A stretch of DNA of 64,000 bases. Source: JAEUJM01 sp041918615. Its GTDB lineage: Bacteria; Actinomycetota; Acidimicrobiia; Acidimicrobiales; DATDAH01. Below the pieces are notes generated by a model. That model was not told the DNA's origin, ran no database searches, and worked only from the letters and a program-made list of their open reading frames with translations. The stretch is from contig JAYRVH010000022.1 of NCBI GenBank assembly GCA_041918615.1, forward strand, positions 1-64,000, in the 5' to 3' direction. Positions 1 to 7,552 of this stretch are shown one piece after another. The position numbers and the translations under genes were made by a program. Numbering within the stretch: position 1 is the first letter of the stretch; every line of letters starts with the position of its first letter.

Positions 1-2
1 AC

Positions 3-35
3 GGCGACTTCGACCTCGCCCGCACCCTGCGCTGA
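3..35 (+). CDS. C-terminal end of an unidentified CDS
   Basis: The first bases read in frame 3 as ten residues ending ..DLARTLR followed by TGA. The fragment is too short to assign. It sits just before three copies of a 20-bp repeat, so it may be the end of a transposase or integrase gene, but nothing in ten residues proves that. Confidence 0.3.
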   Translation, partial: GDFDLARTLR

Positions 36-40
36 ACAGA

Positions 41-135
41 CCGGAACGATGTCCTGGCGGAACCCGGTCTCACACACCGGAACGATGTCCTGTCGGCTCA
101 CCCACCTCCACCAGAGCGGAACGATGTCGTGGCGG
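41..135. repeat. Three copies of a 20-bp repeat, possible insertion-sequence end
   Basis: Copies lie at 41-60, 77-96 and 116-135, spaced 36 and 39 bp apart. All share the core GGAACGATGTC. The first two differ at one base and the third at two or three. Regularly spaced copies right after the stop of an ORF are what one expects of transposase binding sites at an element end. From memory, similar GGAACGATGTCC arrays flank integrase-type transposase genes in actinobacteria, but I could not check this. The array ends 22 nt before the next start codon. Confidence 0.6.
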
Positions 136-143
136 GTGAGATC

Positions 144-149
144 TAGGGT
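144..149 (+). promoter_or_regulatory. -10-like hexamer TAGGGT before the methyltransferase
   Basis: TAGGGT lies 8 nt before the GTG at 158. This spacing suits a transcript that starts at or next to the start codon. No good -35 is visible, and the upstream sequence is the 20-bp repeat array. Confidence 0.3.
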
Positions 150-157
150 CCCGGTCC

Positions 158-826
158 GTGGACAGCGGAGGGGGCGACTCCCCGGGCCGGGCCGAGAGCC
201 GCTGGAGCACCGACAACCCGGGGAACCGGGCCATTCACGACGATCGATCCGCCCGGCTCGTGGCTGCCGCGCTCCGGGCCGGAAGCTGGCCGGTGCCCGG
301 CTCGCGTCCCCTGCTCGACCTCGGTTGCGGCAGTGGCGAGGGCCAACGGGACCTCGTCGATGCCGGACTGCTCGCCGTGCTCCGGGTCGGGCTCGACCGC
401 AGTGGCCGGCGCCTCGGACAGGCTCGTCTGCGCTCGCCGGGACTGCGCCCCGTGCGGGGAGACGGCGTCGCCCTGCCGTTCGCCACCGGGGCATTCGACG
501 CCGTGTCGGCGTTCACGGTGTTCAGTTCCATCCCCGGGGCGCTCCGCGCCGAGATGGCGGCCGAGGTCGGGCGCGTGCTCGCGCCGGGTGGCATCGTGCT
601 CTGGTACGACATGCGTCTGCCGAGCCCCGGGAATGCGGACACGAACCCCGTGCCCCGGAAGGAGGTGGTCGCGCTGTTCCCGGGCTTCGGGGCCGACCTG
701 GAGCGGGCGACGGTGCTACCGCCGCTGGTCCGCCGACTGGGCCCGCTGACCTCGACCGTCTATCCCATGCTGGCTCACGTGCCCGGGCTCTCCACCCATC
801 TGGTCGGCGTCCTGCGGCGCCCCTGA
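158..826 (+). CDS. Class I SAM-dependent methyltransferase
   Basis: The 222-residue protein has a class I methyltransferase core. Motif I is LLDLGCGSG at residues 52-60. An acidic residue follows at the end of strand 2 (VGLDRSG), then the GDGVALPF segment and FDAVSAFTVF. This is the pattern of small UbiE/Methyltransf_11 enzymes that transfer a methyl group from S-adenosylmethionine to a small molecule or lipid. The substrate is unknown. The GTG start has no Shine-Dalgarno, but a TAGGGT hexamer lies 8 nt upstream, consistent with a leaderless message. It stands alone between a repeat array and the convergent dprE2, so context does not help. Confidence 0.8.
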   Translation: MDSGGGDSPGRAESRWSTDNPGNRAIHDDRSARLVAAALRAGSWPVPGSRPLLDLGCGSGEGQRDLVDAGLLAVLRVGLDRSGRRLGQARLRSPGLRPVRGDGVALPFATGAFDAVSAFTVFSSIPGALRAEMAAEVGRVLAPGGIVLWYDMRLPSPGNADTNPVPRKEVVALFPGFGADLERATVLPPLVRRLGPLTSTVYPMLAHVPGLSTHLVGVLRRP

Positions 827-850
827 GCCCGAGGGACGAGGGCGGGGCCC

Positions 851-975
851 GAGCGGCCCGGCGCAGCGGAGAGCGGAAGACCTGAGCCCGAGGAAGAAGG
901 CGGGGGCCCCGGCCTGCGTGGCCTGAACGCAGAACGAGCGGCCCGGCGCAGCCGAGAGCGGAAGACCTGAGCCCG
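851..975. repeat. 40-bp direct repeat, two copies
   Basis: The 40-bp segments at 851-890 and 936-975 match at all but one base. Both begin GAGCGGCCCGGCG and end CCTGAGCCCG. The start of the unit (CTGAGCCCGAGG) also recurs at 823 and 882. The second copy ends exactly where the dprE2 stop codon begins. The block fills the gap between two convergent genes and carries no ORF of its own; it may be a local duplication. Confidence 0.75.
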
Positions 976-1743
976 TCAGCCGCGTTCGGAGGCCCTCCGC
1001 CACAGGGGGCGTGGGAGGTGGCGGAGGCCCGACATCACCACGCGCAGCGGTGCCGGCGCCCAGACCACCGAGCTCGACTTGGCCAGGCCCGTGGTGATGG
1101 CCTCGGCGACGACCTCGGGAGTGGTGGAGAGCGGCGCGGGGTCCATGCCCGCGGTCATGCGGGTGTGGACGAAACCCGGCCTGACCACCAGCACGTGGGC
1201 GCCGGTCCCGACGAGGGCGTCGCCCAGGCCCTGGGCGAAACCGTCCAGGCCGGCCTTGGACGAGCCGTAGACGAAGTTGGTCTTCCGGACCCGCTCGCCC
1301 GCCACCGAGGAGAGCACCACCAGGGTCCCATGCCCCTGCGAGCGGAGGTGCGAAGCGGTGATGAGCCCGGCGGACACCGCGCCCACGTAGTTCACCCGGA
1401 CCGCCTCGACCGCGGCTTCGGGGTCGGCATCGAAGGCCGCCTGGTCGCCGAGCACTCCGAATGCGAGCAGGACCACGTCGATGTCACCGTGGCGGGCAAA
1501 GGCGTCGCCGATGACCGCGGCGTGTGAGGCCGTGTCGAGGGCGTCGAACGCCACGGTCTCGACGGTCGTGGCGCCTGCCGACCGCAACTCGGCTGCGGGC
1601 GAGAGCAGGTCGTCGGGATCGCGGGACGCGAGCACGACCGTGCGGCACCGATCGGCCACCATCCGTCGCACGGTGGCGAGGGCGATCTCGGACGTGCCGC
1701 CCAACACCAGCACGGACTGCACTCCGCCGACGGCATCCTGCAT
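976..1743 (-). CDS. dprE2: Decaprenylphosphoryl-2-keto-ribose reductase (DprE2-like SDR)
   Basis: This is a 255-residue short-chain dehydrogenase. The nucleotide-binding loop is GGTSEIA near residue 16. The catalytic Ser and Tyr-x3-Lys are in SSVAGERVRK and YGSSKAGLDG. The phrases FGVLGD, GERVRKTNFVYG and VVWAPAPLR closely follow mycobacterial DprE2, which with DprE1 epimerises decaprenylphosphoryl ribose to decaprenylphosphoryl arabinose, the donor for cell-wall arabinan. The length matches the family. AGGAG lies 8 nt before the ATG. It follows a 29-residue membrane ORF by 29 bp, probably on one transcript. No dprE1 is in the window. DprE2-type identity is near certain; the exact polyprenyl substrate is inferred. 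Confidence 0.88.
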   Translation of the reverse strand: MQDAVGGVQSVLVLGGTSEIALATVRRMVADRCRTVVLASRDPDDLLSPAAELRSAGATTVETVAFDALDTASHAAVIGDAFARHGDIDVVLLAFGVLGDQAAFDADPEAAVEAVRVNYVGAVSAGLITASHLRSQGHGTLVVLSSVAGERVRKTNFVYGSSKAGLDGFAQGLGDALVGTGAHVLVVRPGFVHTRMTAGMDPAPLSTTPEVVAEAITTGLAKSSSVVWAPAPLRVVMSGLRHLPRPLWRRASERG

Positions 1744-1772
1744 GGGGGGCTCCTAGGGGCGAGAGGGGTTGG

Positions 1773-1862
1773 TCAGAGGACGATGAGGACCTGGACGGTG
1801 AAGGCCACCAGGATGGCGATGCCGCAGACGAGTGCGGCGATGATCAGGGTCTTCGTCTTCAC
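1773..1862 (-). CDS. 29-residue single-span membrane protein
   Basis: A GTG-started ORF of 29 residues begins VKTKTLII and ends QVLIVL. Almost all of it is one hydrophobic helix after a short basic N-terminus, so it should be a single-pass membrane peptide. A TAGGCT hexamer lies 8 nt upstream of the GTG, matching the leaderless pattern of real starts here. It is followed 29 bp later by dprE2 on the same strand. No family is recognised. Amino-acid composition and promoter argue for a real gene; size argues for caution. Confidence 0.5.
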   Translation of the reverse strand: MKTKTLIIAALVCGIAILVAFTVQVLIVL

Positions 1863-1870
1863 TCCCGGGA

Positions 1871-1876
1871 AGCCTA
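1871..1876 (-). promoter_or_regulatory. -10-like TAGGCT for the small membrane ORF and dprE2
   Basis: On the minus strand TAGGCT ends 8 nt before the GTG of the 29-residue ORF. It lies close to, and divergent from, the lpd promoter at 1922-1927. Confidence 0.4.
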
Positions 1877-1921
1877 ACGGGGGCGCCCAACGCGGCGACG
1901 CGGTCCCCGGCCCTCCGTCAG

Positions 1922-1927
1922 TAGGCT
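1922..1927 (+). promoter_or_regulatory. -10-like TAGGCT, leaderless promoter of lpd
   Basis: TAGGCT is followed by exactly 6 nt and then the ATG of lpd. No Shine-Dalgarno is present, so transcription should start at the ATG. A recognisable -35 is not seen. Confidence 0.5.
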
Positions 1928-1933
1928 CGCGCG

Positions 1934-3334
1934 ATGCCTCAGCACTTCGACGTGGTGGTCATCGGTGGCGGCCCCGGTGGGTATGCGGCAGCGCTCTACG
2001 GCGCCGGCCTCGGCCTCGAGGTCGCCATGGTCGAGATGGACAAGGTGGGTGGCACCTGCCTGCACCGGGGCTGCATCCCCGCGAAGGAGCTCCTCGAGAC
2101 CGCCTCGGTCTTCCGGTCGGTGGCGGACGCGGCGCACTTCGGCATCACGACCACGGCGCCGGCCCTCGACTTCTCGGTCACCCAGGCCCGCAAGCAGAAG
2201 GTGGTCGACCAGCTGCACCAGGGGCTCACCGGCCTCCTGTCGAACCGGAAGGTCACCACCTACCACGGCGTCGGCTCGCTTCACGCCGGTCACGAGGTCC
2301 GCGTCAGCGGCGGCGAGTCCGGGGAGATCAGCCTGCACGGCGATGCCGTGATCATCGCCTCGGGATCGACCACGCGTTCGATCCCCGGTTTCGATGTCGA
2401 CGGCATCCTGGTGGTGACCTCCGACGAACTGCTCTCGCTCGACGCGCTCCCCGCAAGGGCGGCTGTCATCGGCGGCGGGGCCATCGGCTGCGAGTTCGCC
2501 TCGATGCTGTCCGACCTCGGCAGCCAGGTGACCGTGCTCGAAGCGCTGCCCAAGATCCTTCCTGGATGCGACGAGGACGTCACCAAGGTGGTGCTCCGCT
2601 CCTTCAAGAAGCGGGGCATCGACGTCCGCCCGGGGGTGTCGGTCGCCGGTCACGAGCCCGGGGCGACCGGCACCACGGTCGTGTTCGGGGAAGGCGAGCG
2701 GCTCGACGTCGACCTGGTGGTGATGTCGGTCGGCCGGCGCCCGCTCGCCGACAACCTCGGACTCGACGGGACATCCGTCGAGGTCGACGGCCGGGGGTTC
2801 GTGGTGGTCGACGAGGTCTGCCGCACCGGCGAGCCAGGCGTCTGGGCAGTGGGCGACGTGGTGGCCACCCCCGCCCTCGCCCACGTCGGCTTCGCCGAGG
2901 GCATCTGCGCCATCGACGGCATCCTCGGCGAGGACCCCGTCGGCATCGACTACACGGCGGTGCCGTGGTGCATCTACTGCCGACCCGAGGTGGCGTTCGC
3001 GGGCTACTCGGAAGCGGCCGCGACGGAGGCCGGGTTCGACGTCGTCACCTCGAAGCACCGCTTCGCGGGAAACGGGCGGGCCATCATCGTCGGTGAGACC
3101 GACGGGCTCGTGAAGGTGATCGCGGAGAAGCAGCCCGACGGCACCGCCGGGCGGATCCTCGGCGTCCACATGGTCGGTCCCTGGGTCACCGAGCAACTGG
3201 GGCAGGGCTATCTCGCCGTCAACTGGGAGGCCACCGCGGCCGAGGTGGCCGGGCTGATTCAGCCCCATCCCACGATGAGCGAACTGTTCGGCGAAACGAT
3301 GATGTCCCTCACCGGAAGGTCACTCCATGGCTGA
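1934..3334 (+). CDS. lpd: Dihydrolipoyl dehydrogenase (E3)
   Basis: A 466-residue flavoprotein disulfide reductase that re-oxidises dihydrolipoamide on the E2 subunit, passing electrons through FAD to NAD+. The FAD loop is GGGPGGYAA at residues 11-19. The redox-active cysteines are C42 and C47 in GGTCLHRGC. The second nucleotide loop is GGGAIGCEF. The C-terminal HPTMSE supplies the catalytic His445-Glu450 pair. The length is typical. The ATG has a leaderless-type promoter, and the stop overlaps the E2 start by 8 bp, so the two are co-translated. E3 may also serve glycine cleavage or other 2-oxoacid complexes. Confidence 0.95.
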   Translation: MPQHFDVVVIGGGPGGYAAALYGAGLGLEVAMVEMDKVGGTCLHRGCIPAKELLETASVFRSVADAAHFGITTTAPALDFSVTQARKQKVVDQLHQGLTGLLSNRKVTTYHGVGSLHAGHEVRVSGGESGEISLHGDAVIIASGSTTRSIPGFDVDGILVVTSDELLSLDALPARAAVIGGGAIGCEFASMLSDLGSQVTVLEALPKILPGCDEDVTKVVLRSFKKRGIDVRPGVSVAGHEPGATGTTVVFGEGERLDVDLVVMSVGRRPLADNLGLDGTSVEVDGRGFVVVDEVCRTGEPGVWAVGDVVATPALAHVGFAEGICAIDGILGEDPVGIDYTAVPWCIYCRPEVAFAGYSEAAATEAGFDVVTSKHRFAGNGRAIIVGETDGLVKVIAEKQPDGTAGRILGVHMVGPWVTEQLGQGYLAVNWEATAAEVAGLIQPHPTMSELFGETMMSLTGRSLHG

Positions 3335-4685
3335 TGTCGAGATGCCCCAGTTGGGCGAGACCGTGACGGAAGGCACGATCACCAGGTGGTTCAAGGCCGT
3401 GGGGGACCCGGTTGCCCTGGACGAGGTGCTGTTCGAGGTCTCGACCGACAAGGTCGACTCCGAGGTGCCGTCGCCGGCCGCGGGCTTCCTGAGCGAGATC
3501 CTCGTGCCAGAGGGCGAGACGGTGGACGTGGGCACGAGGTTGGCGGTGCTCACCGACGCCCCGCTATCCGGCGCCGCCGCACCGGCCCAGGCCCCGGTCG
3601 AGGCCGAGGCGGCCCCGCCACCCGCACCACCGCCACCCGTGCCACCGACGCCGGCAGCCGCGCCGACGCCGGCGCCCGCCATCGAGACGGCGCCCTCCCC
3701 GGGGGCCGGGCCCGAACGGGCGCCGGTCGCCGATCAATCGGATGCCGGGACCGCTCCCAGGCTGCTCTCGCCGCTCGTGCGGCGCCTCATCGCCGACCAC
3801 GGCATCGACGCCTCGGGCATCCAGGGAACCGGCGTGGGTGGGCGCATCACCCGCCAGGATGCCGAGGCGGTGATCGCGGCGCAGCGGGCGGCGGGCACCG
3901 TGGTCCCGGGGGCCGCGCCGCCCGCCGTGCCCGCCCCGGCACCGCGCCCGGCCCCTCGCGTGCCCGGTGCGAGCCGCGATGTCGTCGAGCCCCTCAACAA
4001 CATCCGCAAGCGCACCGGTGAGCACATGGTTCGCTCGCACGCCACGTCGCCCCACGCGCTCACGGCCGTCGAGGTCGACTTCGAAGGCGTCGATCGCGTG
4101 CGCCGTGCCCATCGCGAGGCGTTCAAGGCCACCGAGGGCTTCAGCCTCACCTACCTGCCGTTCGTCTCCCGTGCCGTGGTCGACGCCATCGAGGACTACC
4201 CGCACCTCAACGCCACGGTCGGCGACGGAGAACTGATCGTCCACGGCGAGGTGAACCTGGCCATCGCGGTCGACCTCGACTTCCAGGGCCTGCTCGCCCC
4301 GGTGATCCACGACGCCGACACCAAGCGCCTCCCTGCCCTCGCCCGTGAGGTCCACGACCTCGCCACCCGGGCCCGGAGCAGGCAGCTCTCGGCCGACGAC
4401 ATCGCCGGGGGCACGTTCACCATCACGAACCCCGGTCGCTACGGCACGATGATGCAGTTCCCGATCATCAACCAGCCGCAGGTCGCGATCCTCTCCACCG
4501 ACGGTGTCCACCGCAAGCCGGTGGTCGTCACCGATGCCGCCGGCAGCGAGTCGATAGCGATCCATTCGGTGGGCGTGCTCGCGCTCGCGTGGGACCACCG
4601 GGCGTTCGACGGTGCCTACGTCGCCGCGTTCCTCGACCGGCTCCGCGAGATCATCGAGACCCGCGACTGGTCCGTCGAACTGTGA
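3327..4685 (+). CDS. sucB: 2-oxoacid dehydrogenase E2, dihydrolipoamide acyltransferase
   Basis: This 452-residue protein has three parts. A single lipoyl domain spans residues 1-76, with lipoylated K42 in STDKVDSE. A Pro/Ala-rich linker leads to a peripheral-subunit-binding domain at about 145-185 (SPLVRRLIADHGID). The catalytic CoA-acyltransferase domain runs from about 215 to the end, with the HRxxDG motif at H424-D428. It moves an acyl group from lipoamide to CoA at the core of a 2-oxoacid dehydrogenase. One lipoyl domain and this motif set do not tell 2-oxoglutarate, pyruvate and branched-chain types apart, so the symbol is a best guess. Its start overlaps lpd, and the LipB-LipA gene that lipoylates it follows after 10 bp. 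Confidence 0.85.
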   Translation: MADVEMPQLGETVTEGTITRWFKAVGDPVALDEVLFEVSTDKVDSEVPSPAAGFLSEILVPEGETVDVGTRLAVLTDAPLSGAAAPAQAPVEAEAAPPPAPPPPVPPTPAAAPTPAPAIETAPSPGAGPERAPVADQSDAGTAPRLLSPLVRRLIADHGIDASGIQGTGVGGRITRQDAEAVIAAQRAAGTVVPGAAPPAVPAPAPRPAPRVPGASRDVVEPLNNIRKRTGEHMVRSHATSPHALTAVEVDFEGVDRVRRAHREAFKATEGFSLTYLPFVSRAVVDAIEDYPHLNATVGDGELIVHGEVNLAIAVDLDFQGLLAPVIHDADTKRLPALAREVHDLATRARSRQLSADDIAGGTFTITNPGRYGTMMQFPIINQPQVAILSTDGVHRKPVVVTDAAGSESIAIHSVGVLALAWDHRAFDGAYVAAFLDRLREIIETRDWSVEL

Positions 4686-4695
4686 CCGCGGCCCG

Positions 4696-6354
4696 GTGAC
4701 CCTGCGGGTCCGGTGGTTGGGCGCCGTCCGCTACCAGGACGCCCACGCACTCCAGCACGGCCTGTTCCGCGAGTCGGCCGACGACCACCTGCTCCTCCTC
4801 GAGCATCCCCACGTCTTCACCCTGGGGGCCCGCGGTGACCAGGGTCACCTGCTGGTCGACCCGACATCGGTGGGGTCCGAACTCGTGCGGTCCGACCGGG
4901 GTGGCGACATCACCTACCACGGGCCCGGCCAACTGGTCGGCTACCCGATCCTGACGGTTCCCGGGAAGGGCAACACCGACGGCGGCATGGTCGACACGGT
5001 GGCCTACGTGCGCTCGGTCGAGCAGATGGTGATCGACGTGCTGGCCGACCTCGGCCTCCCCGGCGCCGACCGCCTGCCGGGCTACCCCGGCGTCTGGGTG
5101 GGGGCGCACACCGACCATCCCCGCAAGATCGCCGCCATCGGGGTGCGTCTCACCCGGGGTCGCACGATGCACGGTTTCGCCCTGAACGTCGACCCGGACC
5201 TCGCCTACTTCGGCCACATCGTCCCCTGCGGCATCGCCGACAAGGCCGTCACCTCGTTGGCGGCGGAGGGGGTCGACGTGACGATGCGCCAGGTGGTCGA
5301 CGCCGTGACCGCCCGAGCCACCGGGCAGTGGGCCTCCGACGGCGACTGGGAGCGCCAGGACACGGCGTGGAAGGTCCGCGACCACGACCTGGCGGCGTTC
5401 ACGCGCGACGCATCGGCCGAGGCGGGCGAGACCTCGGTGCGGCTCGTAAGGCGGCTGCGCGACGCCGGCGTGCCGGGCGGGCTCGGCGTGCGCGAGCGCA
5501 AGCCCGACTGGCTGCGGGTGCAGGCCCACCTGGGACCCGAGTACGCCGGACTCGGGCGCACGCTCCGCGAGCTCGACCTCGTCACGGTCTGCGAAGAGGC
5601 GGGGTGCCCCAACATCTTCGAGTGCTGGGCGGACGGCACGGCCACCTTCATGATCAACGGCGAGCGGTGCACGCGCGCCTGCGGCTTCTGCCTGGTCGAC
5701 ACGCGCCGTCCCGTTGCCCTCGACCCCGGTGAGCCGGAGCGGGTGGCCGAAGCGGTCGAACGCATGGACCTGGCCTTTGCCGTCGTGACCGCGGTGGCAC
5801 GCGACGACCTGGCCGACGGTGGTGCCGGGGCGTTCGCCGCCACCATCGCGTCGGTCCGGGCCCGTCGGCCCGGGACCGCGGTCGAGGTGCTGATCCCCGA
5901 CTTCCGGGGCGACGACGCATCGTTGGCCACGGTCTTCGCGGCCCGGCCCGACGTGTTGAACCACAACATCGAGACGGTGGCACGCCTCCAGCGTGCGGTG
6001 CGGCCGTCGGCGTCGTATGCCCGCAGCCTGTCGGTGCTGGCCCGGGCCAAGGCCGAGGGCCTCGTCACCAAGTCGGGCCTCATCGTCGGCATGGGCGAGA
6101 CCGACGACGAGATCGTGGCCACCCTCGCCGACCTGCGTGCCGTCGGCGTCGACATCGTCACCATCGGCCAGTACCTGCGTCCCACCGCCCGGCACCTGCC
6201 CGTGGTGCGCTTCTGGGAACCGCACCACTTCGACCGGTGGCGCGAGACGGGCGAGGCCCTCGGCATCGGCCGCGTCGAGTCGAGCCCCCTGACCCGGTCG
6301 AGCTACCACGCCCGCTCTGCCGCCGCGAGTGCGACGGCGCCATCCACACCATGA
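4696..6354 (+). CDS. lipB-lipA: Octanoyltransferase-lipoyl synthase fusion (LipB-LipA)
   Basis: One uninterrupted ORF of 552 residues holds both lipoate assembly enzymes. Residues 1-220 are LipB: RGGDITYHGPGQ is its signature, and the Lys (RKIAAIG) and Cys (IVPCGI) of the active site are present; it moves octanoate from acyl-carrier protein to the E2 lysine. From about residue 265 it is LipA, a radical SAM enzyme that inserts two sulfurs. Auxiliary-cluster cysteines are C299, C304 and C310, SAM-cluster cysteines are C325, C329 and C332, and the C-terminal RSSY is present. The GTG start lies 10 bp after the E2 stop and fits the usual LipB N-terminus. These enzymes are normally separate; no stop or frameshift separates them here. 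Confidence 0.9.
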   Translation: MTLRVRWLGAVRYQDAHALQHGLFRESADDHLLLLEHPHVFTLGARGDQGHLLVDPTSVGSELVRSDRGGDITYHGPGQLVGYPILTVPGKGNTDGGMVDTVAYVRSVEQMVIDVLADLGLPGADRLPGYPGVWVGAHTDHPRKIAAIGVRLTRGRTMHGFALNVDPDLAYFGHIVPCGIADKAVTSLAAEGVDVTMRQVVDAVTARATGQWASDGDWERQDTAWKVRDHDLAAFTRDASAEAGETSVRLVRRLRDAGVPGGLGVRERKPDWLRVQAHLGPEYAGLGRTLRELDLVTVCEEAGCPNIFECWADGTATFMINGERCTRACGFCLVDTRRPVALDPGEPERVAEAVERMDLAFAVVTAVARDDLADGGAGAFAATIASVRARRPGTAVEVLIPDFRGDDASLATVFAARPDVLNHNIETVARLQRAVRPSASYARSLSVLARAKAEGLVTKSGLIVGMGETDDEIVATLADLRAVGVDIVTIGQYLRPTARHLPVVRFWEPHHFDRWRETGEALGIGRVESSPLTRSSYHARSAAASATAPSTP

Positions 6355-6427
6355 GCTCGCCGAGTTGGAGGGAGTACCCGGGGAAACCCGTCCGCTGCTT
6401 CCCCCAGAGTGACCGGGGGTGGCGCCG

Positions 6428-7546
6428 ATGAGTGGCGTGCACGCCGACCGCCTCGCCCGGGTGCGCTCCGCCATGGCCGCGCAGGGCGTGGACATGGTGT
6501 TGTTGTCGGTGGGTGCCGACCTGCCGTGGCTGTGTGGCTACGAGGCGATGCCGCTCGAGCGGCTCACCATGTTGGTGGTGCCCCGTGACGCCGAGGCCCA
6601 CCTGGTCGTTCCCCGACTCGAGGCGCCACGGGTGGCCGAGCGGCCCGGGGTGTTCTCGGTGGTGCCCTGGGACGAGACCGACGACCCCGTGGAGCTGGTG
6701 GCCGCGCTCACCGGCCCGGCCCCGGTGGCGGCCATCGGCGACCGCACCTGGGCCCGCTTCCTCGTCGATCTGATCGGCCGACTCCCCGGCATCAGGTTCC
6801 GGAAGGCGAGCGAGATCGTGGGCCCGCTGCGTGCGGTGAAGGACGACACCGAGGTGGCGGCGCTCCGGGTGGCCTCGGCGGCCGCCGACCGGGTGGCAGC
6901 GCAACTCCAGAGTGGCGAGATCGGGTTGGTCGGTCGCACCGAGGCGCAGGTGTCCGCCGAGTTGAGCCGCCGGCTCCTGGCCGAAGGCCACCACCGGGTG
7001 AACTTCGCCATCGTCGCCTCGGGCCCCAATGCCGCCAGCCCGCACCACGAGGCGGGCGCCCGGGTCATCGGGCCCGGCGACGTGGTCCTCTGCGACTTCG
7101 GTGGAACGATGCCGGCGGACGACTCGGGTGCGGGCTACTGCTCGGACATCACCCGCTGCGTGTTCGTCGGCGAGCCTCCGGCCGCCTTCCGCGACCTCTA
7201 CGCCGTGCTGCAGGAGGCCCAGCGTGAGGCCGTGCGAGCAGCCACGGTGGGTACCCCGTGCGAGGACGTGGACGCGGTGGCCCGGCGGGTGATCGCCGAG
7301 GGCGGCTACGGCGACTACTTCATCCACCGCACCGGCCACGGCATCGGCATCGAGGAGCACGAAGACCCCTACCTGGTCGCGGGCAACTGCACGGCCCTCG
7401 TCCCCGGTCACGCCTTCTCGGTCGAGCCCGGCATCTACGTGCCGGGGGAGTGGGGTGCCCGCCTCGAGGACATCGTGGTCGCGGCCGAGGCGGGGCCCGA
7501 CCCACTGAACCACGCCGAGCACGGCCTCGTCGCGGTCGACGGCTGA
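6428..7546 (+). CDS. M24 family metallopeptidase (Xaa-Pro peptidase type)
   Basis: A 372-residue cytosolic aminopeptidase of the pita-bread fold that removes N-terminal residues before proline. Residues 1-130 form the creatinase-like N-terminal domain. The catalytic domain follows, with all five metal ligands visible: D223, D240, H304 (HRTGHGIG), E333 (SVEPGIY) and E347 (RLEDIV). The preferred start is the ATG at 6428; a GTG three codons upstream is in frame. It lies 73 bp after the LipB-LipA gene on the same strand and 6 bp before a membrane protein. Whether it is a PepP- or PepQ-type enzyme cannot be decided. Confidence 0.88.
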   Translation: MSGVHADRLARVRSAMAAQGVDMVLLSVGADLPWLCGYEAMPLERLTMLVVPRDAEAHLVVPRLEAPRVAERPGVFSVVPWDETDDPVELVAALTGPAPVAAIGDRTWARFLVDLIGRLPGIRFRKASEIVGPLRAVKDDTEVAALRVASAAADRVAAQLQSGEIGLVGRTEAQVSAELSRRLLAEGHHRVNFAIVASGPNAASPHHEAGARVIGPGDVVLCDFGGTMPADDSGAGYCSDITRCVFVGEPPAAFRDLYAVLQEAQREAVRAATVGTPCEDVDAVARRVIAEGGYGDYFIHRTGHGIGIEEHEDPYLVAGNCTALVPGHAFSVEPGIYVPGEWGARLEDIVVAAEAGPDPLNHAEHGLVAVDG

Positions 7547-7552
7547 GCCCAG

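Noticed and set aside
41..135. CRISPR array
   Set aside because: Only three imperfect repeats with spacers of 16-19 bp and no cas genes nearby.
1874..3268. A 464-codon minus-strand frame opposite lpd
   Set aside because: The plus-strand product is a textbook dihydrolipoyl dehydrogenase; the antisense product is low-complexity.
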